Of a stretch of 6,596 nt of DNA, positions 1 to 5,353 are shown piece by piece; positions within the stretch are counted from its first letter, which is position 1; every line of letters begins with the position of its first letter. The position numbers and the translations under genes were made by a program. The notes under the pieces were generated by a model. That model searched no databases and was not told the DNA's origin. It was given only the letters and a program-made list of their open reading frames with translations. The stretch lies in the NCBI GenBank assembly GCA_018883285.1, contig VEQJ01000064.1, forward strand, positions 1 to 6,596. Reading direction: 5' to 3'. Origin of the DNA: Alphaproteobacteria bacterium (GTDB taxonomy: Bacteria; Pseudomonadota; Alphaproteobacteria; CAISOG01).

Positions 1-87
1 TTCCTTGCAAGGCGCCACCCCTCTCCACTATATTCATTCTTCCTTCCCACCCCTCCTCCAGCCCCCTATGTACTGAACCTATACAAA

Positions 88-129
88 TCCTTGGCATCGG
101 GCAACAGTTCCTTGGCATCGGGCAACAGT
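88..129. repeat. Perfect 21-bp tandem duplication upstream of the ABC ATPase gene
   Basis: Two identical 21-base units (88-108 and 109-129), each beginning TCCTTGGCATCGGG, lie head to tail and end 17 bases before the ATG at 147. The length is a multiple of three. The ATPase frame is open upstream to the window edge, so the repeat would read FLGIGQQ twice if translated. No credible start codon precedes it, so I treat it as leader DNA. Bases 1-87 are pyrimidine-rich and show no gene. Confidence 0.95.
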
Positions 130-146
130 TGTGGTGCAATGCCGCG

Positions 147-1220
147 ATGACCGTTATCTATGTTGACCAGTTGCACAAAAGCTATCGCAGACGCCTGCCC
201 GTGGCCGAGGGTGCCGATTGGGGGCAGCGTTGGCGCGATCGCTGGCGCCCCCGTTATGAATCCAAGCCCGCCGTTACCAACCTGAGTTTTTCGGTCGAAA
301 GCGGCGAAAAAATTGCCTTTATCGGCCCCAATGGCGCGGGCAAATCGACTACCCTGAAAATGCTAACAGGTATTTTGTACCCCACCGATGGCTATGCTGA
401 GGTGGCGGGCTTCATCCCCTGGCAAGAGCGGCAGGATCTGTCCTACTACATCGGGATTGTGTTTGGCCAACGCAGCCAGCTGTGGTCGAATCTTAGCGTG
501 CATGATGGCCTGATGCTGCTGGGTCGGCTGTTCGATATGGGGCGGTTTGAAATTGCCCATCGGATTAGAGAGTTGGCGTCGATATTCAATCTGGATGACC
601 TGTTGGCGCAGCCGGTACGCAGCCTTTCCCTGGGGCAACGGATGCGGGCGGAATTGGCGGCCAGCCTGATTCACCGTCCAGAAATTTTGTTTTTGGATGA
701 GCCGACCATCGGCCTGGACATCACCTCCAAAACCCTGTTGCGCCAACATTTGAACCATTTGACCGAGTCTGAGGGGGTTACCATCCTGCTGACCAGTCAC
801 GATGTTGGCGATATTGAGGAAATTGCCGATCGGGTGATGGTGATCAACCATGGCGAATTGGTTTTTGACGACAGCTTGGCGGCGTTGAATCAAAACTATC
901 TAACCCACAAATTGGTGCGGTTGCATTTTACCCAGCCGGTCAGCCAGAATGAGATGCATTTGCTGATGCCCCCTGGCGTCAGCCTGGAAAGCTTGGGGGA
1001 TCGTCAGGCCGAGGTCAGCATTGATTTGGCGCGCACCAATGTACCAAAGGTGTTGGGAAAGCTGTTGGCGCAACTGCCCGTTCATGATGTCACCGTCGAT
1101 AATCCGCCACTGGATCAGATTATTCAGACGATTTATCAGCAGCCCAAGTCGGTTGGCATGGTGGGCGGTTTAGCGGATCAGCCCGCTATCAGTCATAATG
1201 CGGGTCATGGCCATGCTTAG
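147..1220 (+). CDS. ABC-2 type exporter ATP-binding subunit (COG4586-like)
   Basis: This is the cytoplasmic ATPase that would power export through the two permeases encoded next to it. All nucleotide-binding motifs are intact in the 357-residue protein: Walker A GPNGAGKST (60-68), Q-loop Gln (about 108), signature LSLGQRMRAEL (160-170), Walker B ILFLDEP (180-186) and the switch His in TSHD (His218). A basic, Trp-rich insertion at about 20-40 before the first nucleotide-binding strand, and the signature form LSLGQRMR, fit the uncharacterised COG4586 family; this assignment is from memory of the family. Residues after about 250 form a C-terminal regulatory-type extension ending in a His-rich tail. 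The frame could start at TTG 129, but ATG 147 (MTVIYVDQ) aligns with the usual start. No clear Shine-Dalgarno is visible. The substrate cannot be read from sequence. Some exporters of this three-gene type have been linked to viologen or drug efflux, but that is not a prediction here. Confidence 0.93.
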   Translation: MTVIYVDQLHKSYRRRLPVAEGADWGQRWRDRWRPRYESKPAVTNLSFSVESGEKIAFIGPNGAGKSTTLKMLTGILYPTDGYAEVAGFIPWQERQDLSYYIGIVFGQRSQLWSNLSVHDGLMLLGRLFDMGRFEIAHRIRELASIFNLDDLLAQPVRSLSLGQRMRAELAASLIHRPEILFLDEPTIGLDITSKTLLRQHLNHLTESEGVTILLTSHDVGDIEEIADRVMVINHGELVFDDSLAALNQNYLTHKLVRLHFTQPVSQNEMHLLMPPGVSLESLGDRQAEVSIDLARTNVPKVLGKLLAQLPVHDVTVDNPPLDQIIQTIYQQPKSVGMVGGLADQPAISHNAGHGHA

Positions 1221-2073
1221 GGCTATCACCACCATCCAACCAATGGTGGCAAGGCGATTGGGGGCGATTGAGCGCGCATTGGCCTTGGCGCCGATGCGGG
1301 TGTTGGCGGCGGCCTTTTGCCTTGGTTGGCGGGAGGAATCCAAACAGGGCGTTATGATATTTATCCGTTGCATCTTGTTTTTGGCGATTTGTGCGGTATG
1401 GCACCGCATCTGGTTGGCGACCGATCTTAGCAATGTTGCCTTGGCTTTTTCGGTCAGCGCCGACAGCCTGACAAGCTATCTGTTGATGGCGCAATGGGTG
1501 GTGTTCGTGGTCAGCCATCGTTACCGCGATGTGGCCGATCTTATTCAATCTGGACGGGTGTTCAGCCTGCTGAGTCGTCCTATCCCCTATTGGCAATACA
1601 GCCTGGCCACCACCTTTGGCGGGGTGGCTTGGATGATGGTGATGATTGGGGGCACAACCGTGTTGGGCAGTTGGTGGCTGATTGGTCATCTGCCCGCCCA
1701 GCCGGAACGGATTGTATGGGCGCTTATTTCGATGCCATTGGGCTGTATGATTTGGGTCATGATTCAAATGATGATTGGGGCGGCGGCGGCCTGGTTAGGC
1801 AATGTCACCCCATTGTTTTGGATAGCGCAAAAGATGATGTTTGTGCTGGGCGGCCTGATGTTGCCCTTGTTTTTTTATCCAGGTTGGTGGCAATCGATAG
1901 CCTGGCTAACGCCATTTCCCGCTGTGTTGCATTTGGTTGGGGCGGCGGCAACGGGGCAGACCCTGTTGGCCTGGTGGCAGATTTTGGCGATTCAGTTGTG
2001 TTGGTTAATCGTCGTATTTTTCCTAATGGTCATCACCTTTAATCGCGCCGAAAAAAGGTTGATGTCGGCATGA
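1198..2073 (+). CDS. ABC-2 type exporter permease 1 (COG4587-like)
   Basis: This is an inner-membrane permease subunit expected to pair with the product of 2070-2843. About six hydrophobic segments are visible, at roughly residues 53-70, 92-106, 138-162, 172-200, 205-226 and 258-282. The cytoplasmic loop RYRDVADLIQSGRVFSLLSRP (about 108-128) resembles the conserved loop of COG4587 proteins, where a short helix contacts the ATPase. The start is uncertain. ATG 1198 gives 291 residues and a 23-base overlap with the ATPase gene, suggesting translational coupling. ATGs at 1207, 1213 and 1294 are alternatives, and 1294 would give a length closer to the usual 260 or so residues. None has a strong ribosome-binding site. 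The protein is rich in Trp and Met, and a run of Ala (194-198) is coded by GCG/GCC repeats. Confidence 0.88.
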   Translation: MRVMAMLRAITTIQPMVARRLGAIERALALAPMRVLAAAFCLGWREESKQGVMIFIRCILFLAICAVWHRIWLATDLSNVALAFSVSADSLTSYLLMAQWVVFVVSHRYRDVADLIQSGRVFSLLSRPIPYWQYSLATTFGGVAWMMVMIGGTTVLGSWWLIGHLPAQPERIVWALISMPLGCMIWVMIQMMIGAAAAWLGNVTPLFWIAQKMMFVLGGLMLPLFFYPGWWQSIAWLTPFPAVLHLVGAAATGQTLLAWWQILAIQLCWLIVVFFLMVITFNRAEKRLMSA

Positions 2074-2843
2074 GGATTGGTAACTATTTGTATTTGATGG
2101 GCAGCAATATCGCCTCATCCTGCACCTCTTACCGACGATTTGCGGTCGAATCCAGCATGATGTTTGTGAACAATCTGGCCTTTTTTCTGATTTGGATCTT
2201 TTTCTTTCGCCAGTTTGGTGATCTGCGCGGTTATGGACTGACCGATATAGCAGGTCTTTTTGCCATGTCCTGCCTAAGTCTTGGATTTTTTGTTTTGTTG
2301 GCTGATGGTGTGCGGAATTTGTCGCGCTATATTGTTACGGGTGAGTTGGAACGGTTTCTGAACACCCCATGCCATCCGATTCCCTTGATAATCTTCAGTG
2401 GATCGCGGGCGGGGGGGCTGGGGGATATTTTGTTTGGGTTGACCGCCTGGCTTGGGTTTGCCCAGGGCAGCTGGCAAAGCATTCCGTGGGTTTTGGTGAT
2501 TGGCTTGCTGTGTGCAACCATTATCGCCGCCGCCATGTTTTGCCTGCATTGCTTAAGCTTTTGGCATCGCGGCGTCCACCACAGCACAGAGCAGGTCTAT
2601 AACAGCTTTCTGATCCTTTCCAGCTATCCTACGTATATTTATAGTTTTTTTGGTAAAATTTTGCTGATGACCGTTTTCCCCGCGGGGTTGATTGCCACCC
2701 TGCCGATGGCGATTTTGCATCAGCATCGAATTTGGGCGGTGATAGCCCTGCCGCTGGCCGTGTTGCTGTGGGTACGATTGGCCAGCTGGCTGTTTCGTCG
2801 CGGCCTGCGCCGCTATGTCTCTGGCAACGAAATTTTCGCCTAG
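2070..2843 (+). CDS. ABC-2 type exporter permease 2 (COG3694/ABC2_membrane_6-like)
   Basis: This is the second membrane subunit of the exporter. The 257-residue protein has about six hydrophobic segments, at roughly 27-46, 59-78, 117-132, 138-160, 178-207 and 220-240. The loop VTGELERFLNTPCHPIPL (89-106) and the stretch YPTYIYSFFGKILLMTVFPAG (186-206) match the pattern I know for COG3694 proteins. Its ATG overlaps the stop of the previous gene (ATGA at 2070-2073), typical of translational coupling. An AAAAAAGG tract about 12 bases upstream may serve as ribosome-binding site. It is the last gene of the operon. No plus-strand terminator with a T-tract follows, and the next 60 bases are featureless until the tRNA-associated repeats. 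Confidence 0.92.
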   Translation: MRIGNYLYLMGSNIASSCTSYRRFAVESSMMFVNNLAFFLIWIFFFRQFGDLRGYGLTDIAGLFAMSCLSLGFFVLLADGVRNLSRYIVTGELERFLNTPCHPIPLIIFSGSRAGGLGDILFGLTAWLGFAQGSWQSIPWVLVIGLLCATIIAAAMFCLHCLSFWHRGVHHSTEQVYNSFLILSSYPTYIYSFFGKILLMTVFPAGLIATLPMAILHQHRIWAVIALPLAVLLWVRLASWLFRRGLRRYVSGNEIFA

Positions 2844-2906
2844 CGCGTTTTCGATTCAGCCCTACAGGTCGTCAAACTGGCAGAATTGCCTCAACTATTA
2901 AGACTT

Positions 2907-2970
2907 GCAGGAGTGCCCCCAGCCGAATGGCTGGCAGGAGTGCCCCCAGCCAGTAAGGCTGGCAGGAGTG
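2907..2970 (-). repeat. Tandem repeats of the tRNA-Trp 3' end, each with a hairpin
   Basis: Read on the plus strand, units begin with GCAGGAGTG at 2907, 2934 and 2962. The third is the true tRNA 3' end. The first two units (27 and 28 bases) continue with CCCCCAGCC, a variable loop (GAAT or AGTAA) and GGCTG. Each forms a perfect 6-bp stem CCAGCC/GGCTGG, at 2919-2934 and 2946-2962. In the direction of tRNA transcription, the mature 3' end CACTCCTGCCA recurs immediately downstream, and a third partial copy ends in TGCAAG. The encoded CCA of the tRNA lies inside the first hairpin. Stems are conserved while loops differ. Confidence 0.93.
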
Positions 2971-3035
2971 ATAGGGCTCGAACCTACAACCCCCGGTTTT
3001 GGAGACCGGTGCTCTACCAATTGAGCTACACTCCT
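2960..3035 (-). tRNA. trnW: tRNA-Trp (anticodon CCA)
   Basis: This is a complete 76-nt cloverleaf with encoded CCA. The acceptor stem AGGAGTG pairs with CACTCCT, followed by G73 and CCA. The D arm is TAGCTCAATTGGTAGAGC. The anticodon arm is CCGGT-CTCCAAA-ACCGG with anticodon CCA. The T arm carries the GGTTCGAGCC motif. Both the cloverleaf and the anticodon identify tryptophan. It lies between the exporter operon and the epimerase gene, transcribed in the same direction as the latter. In many proteobacteria tRNA-Trp sits next to secE-nusG; that context is absent here. I see no convincing promoter directly upstream. Confidence 0.97.
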
Positions 3036-3054
3036 AAAAAACCCCTTACAGGGG
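3036..3054 (-). terminator. Short Rho-independent-like terminator abutting the tRNA 5' end
   Basis: On the minus strand CCCCT-GTA-AGGGG forms a 5-bp stem with a 3-nt loop, followed directly by TTTTTT. The next base is position 1 of the tRNA. It could end transcription from the epimerase gene, whose stop is about 120 bases upstream. The stem is short, and its place immediately before the tRNA is odd, because any tRNA promoter further upstream would have to be read through it. Confidence 0.5.
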
Positions 3055-3130
3055 GCAGTCATTTAGGGTTGTGACTGTCGCACATGGTTGGCATCGGTGC
3101 AAGGGGGACGACTTCACTCTACCCACACCT

Positions 3131-3140
3131 CCCCCCCCCC
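3131..3140. repeat. C10 homopolymer tract
   Basis: Ten consecutive C on the plus strand (G10 on the minus strand), between the epimerase stop codon and the tRNA. It is a slippage-prone tract in non-coding DNA. No gene is visible in 3055-3171. Confidence 0.9.
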
Positions 3141-3171
3141 AGGCCACACCAAAGGCGCATACTAAGCCAAC

Positions 3172-4149
3172 CTATCCCCCCGAATCTCCCCCCGAATCGG
3201 CCATCGCCATCTTTGCAAACTGTTGATCCATCGTCACCACTGGCCGCCAGGCCAGCAGGCCTTGTGCCTTGCCGCTGTCCACGGTCAGCGAGTCAAACAG
3301 CCGATCCGCGACGGATTTCTTGCCAATAAGCCTGGCAGCCAGCCGCATCAGCCCCGTTGGCATGGGGATCAGCCACGGGCGTTTGCCATAGGCCTGGCCA
3401 AGTTTTTGCAGCAATTGGGTGGTCGAAACATCCGCCCCATCGCTTAGCAAAAACGTCTGGTTGGCGGCGGCGGGCGACCGATCACGATCGGCGCAAAGGG
3501 CGATAAAGCCGACCAAATTGTCAAGCGCGATGAGGGATCGTTGGTTGTGCACCGCGCCCAAGGGTAACGGCCAGCCCCGTTGGATAAGGCGGATTAGGCT
3601 GGCAAAATTGCCCTTAACCCCTGGCCCGTAAATCAGCGGTGGGCGGATGATCACCACCTCCATCCCGGTTTGTTGCGAAAATTCCTTAAGCGCTTGTTCC
3701 GCCTGCCATTTTGACAGGGCATAGGCATCGGTCGGCGCGGGGTTGTCGGTTTCGGTAAAATGACCACTCTCGCCATTCACCTTAATGCTGCTCAGAAATA
3801 CCAGGCGGCGCACGCCTGCCTGATGCGCCTGTTTGGCCAGGTGCATGGTGCCGTCAACATTGATTTTGTGAAAGGCCGCCATCGGGTCGGGGCTGTCATC
3901 GCGCATGATATGCACCCGCGCCGCCAGGTGGATGACGGTGTCAACACCGCTTAGTGAGGCTTGCAACGGCGCCCCATCGGCCAGGTCGCCGACGATTACC
4001 TCTGCTAGCGCCAGGTTATGGGCAACGGGGGCTTCGGCAAGGCTGGCGGGTGTGCGCACCATGGCCACCAGCTGATGATTGGCCGCCCGCAGATGGGCAC
4101 ACAACGAGCGTCCCACAAATCCATTGGCACCGGTGACCATAATTTTCAT
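3172..4149 (-). CDS. Extended-SDR NAD(P)-dependent sugar-nucleotide epimerase/reductase (WbpV / UDP-glucose 4-epimerase type)
   Basis: This cytoplasmic nucleotide-sugar enzyme probably acts in surface polysaccharide or lipopolysaccharide precursor synthesis. The 325-residue protein has the dinucleotide-binding motif GANGFVG (7-13), HLAARVH (74-80), catalytic Ser/Thr region FLSSIKVNGE (118-127), YALSK with Tyr143 and Lys147, and IIRPPLIYGPGVKGNF (167-182). The wording SSIKVNGE, RPPLIYGPGVKGNF and LGAVHNQRSL is typical of WbpV-like proteins, some of which reduce UDP-4-keto-6-deoxy-GlcNAc to UDP-QuiNAc; others are annotated as UDP-glucose 4-epimerases. Which reaction this one performs is not decidable here. 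ATG 4149 has a good ribosome-binding site AAGGA (4157-4161) six bases upstream. The C-terminus reads DSGGDSGG, added by a tandem duplication. No glycosyltransferase gene of the usual polysaccharide cluster is adjacent. Confidence 0.93.
   Translation of the reverse strand: MKIMVTGANGFVGRSLCAHLRAANHQLVAMVRTPASLAEAPVAHNLALAEVIVGDLADGAPLQASLSGVDTVIHLAARVHIMRDDSPDPMAAFHKINVDGTMHLAKQAHQAGVRRLVFLSSIKVNGESGHFTETDNPAPTDAYALSKWQAEQALKEFSQQTGMEVVIIRPPLIYGPGVKGNFASLIRLIQRGWPLPLGAVHNQRSLIALDNLVGFIALCADRDRSPAAANQTFLLSDGADVSTTQLLQKLGQAYGKRPWLIPMPTGLMRLAARLIGKKSVADRLFDSLTVDSGKAQGLLAWRPVVTMDQQFAKMAMADSGGDSGG
3175..3198. repeat. 12-bp tandem duplication at the epimerase C-terminus
   Basis: TCCCCCCGAATC occurs twice in a row (3175-3186, 3187-3198). 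On the minus strand it encodes DSGG DSGG immediately before the TAG stop. It keeps frame and adds a dispensable-looking acidic/glycine tail. Confidence 0.95.
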
Positions 4150-4218
4150 TGCCGTATCCTTAAAGCCTAAGCGTGCGATTGGGAAGTAAATCTCACCAAA
4201 ACTGACCGTGCGGGTGTT

Positions 4219-4246
4219 TGGCGGTATTGGTGGCCATCACCCGCCA
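4219..4246. other. Inverted repeat upstream of the epimerase gene
   Basis: TGGCG (4219-4223) pairs with CGCCA (4242-4246), and GGTG (4229-4232) with CACC (4238-4241), around the loop GCCAT. It lies 70 bases upstream of the epimerase start and about 30 bases before the hairpin at 4278. It may be an operator or part of the epimerase leader; it has no T-tract. Beside it GCCATCAC, GCCATCAT and GCCCATCAT form loose direct repeats. Confidence 0.4.
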
Positions 4247-4260
4247 TCATTCGCCCATCA

Positions 4261-4266
4261 TAAAAT
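4261..4266 (+). promoter_or_regulatory. Possible -10 element for the structured RNA / small protein transcript
   Basis: TAAAAT matches the sigma-70 -10 consensus at five of six positions. It would place a start near 4273, just before the first hairpin. No good -35 box is found at 16-18 bases upstream, so this is only a candidate. Confidence 0.25.
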
Positions 4267-4277
4267 GCCTAGCAACC

Positions 4278-4510
4278 ATCAACAATATCTGATAGGATAT
4301 TCCTGTTGATCAGTAACATGGTCAATGGGGTGTCGAAACCTCTTGGTAAGCGGATGCATTCTCCGTAATGGATGCTGCCCTCGGTCTTAGGATCGGGAGG
4401 CGGCGGCGTATGTCCAGGCTGCATGGCTAAAGGCCACTGCAATCGTCTTACCACGATTTTCGAACTCCCGGTCGCCAGACAGGTTCTCCTGCGCTGGTGG
4501 CTTGTTTTTT
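4278..4510 (+). ncRNA. Candidate structured RNA (sRNA or leader attenuator), unassigned family
   Basis: The 380-base gap before the gene at 4531 is full of complementary segments. Hairpin 1: ATCAACA (4278-4284) pairs with TGTTGAT (4304-4310), and ATATC (4285-4289) with GATAT (4296-4300), loop TGATAG. Main body: GGGGT (4327-4331) pairs with ACTCC (4464-4468), TCGAAA (4333-4338) with TTTCGA (4458-4463), and TGGTAAG (4344-4350) with CTTACCA (4447-4453). These close over three hairpins: CGGA/TCCG (4351-4365), a long bulged stem at 4374-4404 with loop TTAG, and TGCATGGC-TAAAG-GCCA-C-TGCA (4420-4441). The result looks like a four-way junction. A terminator follows at 4471-4510. At least three pairs are G-U on the plus strand and would be A-C on the other, favouring plus-strand transcription. 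I see no tmRNA, RNase P, 4.5S or familiar riboswitch signature; a divergent 6S RNA is less likely because that is a rod. Fold deduced by eye. Confidence 0.6.
4471..4510 (+). terminator. Strong Rho-independent terminator just upstream of the small secreted protein gene
   Basis: GTCGCCAG (4471-4478) pairs with CTGGTGGC (4494-4501), eight pairs including two G-U. CAGG (4480-4483) pairs with CCTG (4488-4491) around loop TTCT. The tract TTGTTTTTT (4502-4510) follows. It ends nine bases before the ribosome-binding site of the gene at 4531, so it either ends a short RNA or acts as an attenuator for that gene. Confidence 0.85.
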
Positions 4511-4530
4511 AACCAACGAAAGGAATCGAA

Positions 4531-4722
4531 ATGAGCAAAATCGTCTTGCAACTATTAATCCTGCTAAGCCTTATTTTTGGCGGCAGCATCGTGGCCGAAG
4601 CGCAAAATCGCGTTAATGGCTATTGGCGCAGTAATGGCACCTATGTGCAACCGCACTATCGCTCTGCACCGGATAACAGTCGTTATAACAACTATGGCTG
4701 TATGTATAACGGCAGCTGCTAA
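4531..4722 (+). CDS. Small secreted protein with NGYWRSNGTYVQPHYRS motif
   Basis: This 63-residue protein has a clear Sec signal peptide: Lys near the N-terminus, hydrophobic core LQLLILLSLIFGG, and likely cleavage after AEA (about residue 24). The mature part of about 39 residues begins QNRVNGYWRSNGTYVQPHYRSAPDNSRYNNYG. I recognise this as a pattern common in short periplasmic or secreted proteobacterial proteins of unknown function, which often continue with a GN-x-NP segment that is missing here. It ends CMYNGSC, so the two Cys could form a disulfide outside the cytoplasm. AAAGGA (4519-4524) six bases before ATG is a good ribosome-binding site. The terminator at 4471-4510 and structured RNA upstream suggest control by attenuation, or an independent RNA gene with read-through. 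Function unknown. Confidence 0.82.
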   Translation: MSKIVLQLLILLSLIFGGSIVAEAQNRVNGYWRSNGTYVQPHYRSAPDNSRYNNYGCMYNGSC

Positions 4723-4775
4723 TACCGCAATTAGAGAGAGGGCAGGTAGCCGTTTCTCATGAAGCGATGGTTAAT

Positions 4776-5012
4776 CTACAGGATTTCATAGGGAACCCAG
4801 CCCAGCTGTTGCAATTTTTCCATCACTTGCGTTGACAAAAGGGCGTGTCCGCGTCCGTTGGGGTGGCCGCCATCCTCAAAATACGCTTCATAATCCATTT
4901 GGATCCAGTGATCATAAATGTTGAGAAAGGGGATATCGGCCCAGCCTGTCGTGGGGTAACGGCCTTCCACATTGGGCAGCAGGCCGATAACCAAAACTTG
5001 TCTGCCCGCTAC
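4776..5012 (-). pseudogene. 3' fragment of an SGNH/GDSL-type hydrolase gene
   Basis: The reading frame on the minus strand encodes VAGRQVLVIGLLPNVEGRY and runs to the stop at 4776. It contains YFEDGGHPNGRGHALL, which carries the C-terminal Asp-x-x-His catalytic block of SGNH hydrolases (DGGH, followed by PN and GH). The Gly-Asp-Ser nucleophile block and the oxyanion Gly and Asn blocks, normally about 100-200 residues earlier, are absent. The frame closes upstream at TGA 5013-5015. No ribosome-binding site precedes the possible TTG at 4994. I read it as a truncated remnant, with the 5' part lost where transposase sequence now begins. The gene is convergent with the small secreted protein gene, 53 bases apart. 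Low residual chance that it is a short expressed protein. Confidence 0.75.
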
Positions 5013-5035
5013 TCAATCACCGATGGGGTGACGTA

Positions 5036-5353
5036 GAAGCCGGTGCTGGCTTGCGGGGCGATTATGTTCTGGCGGATAAAAGCTATGATGCTGACTATAT
5101 CACAAAAGCTGCAGAAAATATAGGTGCGCAAGCGGTCATTCCATCTCGTTCAAACAGCAAAAATCTACGTGTTTATAACGCGTATTTGTACAAAGAACGC
5201 AACCATATTAAACGGCTATTCGGCAAGCTCAAACAGTTCAGACGCATCGCCACACGCTACGACAAAACAGATTCCGCCTTCTTGGGATTTATCTACCTCG
5301 CCTCCATCTTACTATGGCTAAAATGGGCTAAAATGAATGTCGATAGTTTCTAA
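5036..5353 (+). mobile_element. IS5-family transposase remnant (C-terminal third)
   Basis: The frame ending at TAA 5351-5353 encodes GDYVLADKSYDADYITKA, then YKERNHIKRLFGKLKQFRRI and ATRYDKTDSAFLGF. These are the second catalytic Asp block (ADKSYD) and the Y-R-E-like C-terminal block of IS5-type DDE transposases. The N-terminal two thirds, including the first catalytic Asp, is missing. The catalytic Glu expected in the RN-x-IE pattern is Lys here (ATTAAA at about 5208-5213), so the piece is inactive. The homology could begin anywhere from about 5015 to 5051; TTG 5051 is only the first possible start. No left inverted repeat is seen. Base composition is clearly more AT-rich than the sequence to the left. 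Confidence 0.85.

Noticed and set aside
363..893. 176-residue minus-strand frame opposite the ABC ATPase
   Set aside because: The opposite strand carries a complete ATPase with all motifs; this frame has no family-like features.
1189..1767. 192-residue minus-strand frame rich in His, Pro and Gln opposite the first permease
   Set aside because: It is a shadow of the permease gene. The composition is typical of antisense reading of hydrophobic codons, and there is no start signal.
2907..2970. CRISPR array
   Set aside because: Only two to three units with 4-5 base variable parts, and they are copies of the tRNA 3' end rather than repeats with spacers.
2960..3035. Integration (att) site of a prophage or island at the tRNA-Trp 3' end
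   Set aside because: The repeated 3' ends resemble att duplications, but they are only 27 bases apart with nothing between them and no integrase gene is visible. Kept as a repeat instead.
2886..3074. Plus-strand frame reading through the tRNA repeats (AEWLAGVPPASKAG)
   Set aside because: It is an artefact of reading tRNA-associated repeats; such sequences often appear as spurious annotated proteins.
4318..4368. Possible 16-codon leader peptide ATG 4318 (MVNGVSKPLGKRMHSP) before the terminator
   Set aside because: No Shine-Dalgarno and no run of one regulatory amino acid, and it overlaps the closing helix of the predicted RNA. Too weak to list as a gene.
4269..4454. 61-residue minus-strand reading frame covering the structured RNA region
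   Set aside because: No ribosome-binding site, no recognisable family, proline-rich and low in protein-like pattern. The DNA is better explained by plus-strand base pairing.
4444..4475. tRNA-like T-arm (GGGAGTTCGAAAATCG on the minus strand)
   Set aside because: The flanking bases do not form the 5-bp T stem and no acceptor stem or CCA end fits. The TTCGAA is part of the long-range helix of the candidate RNA.
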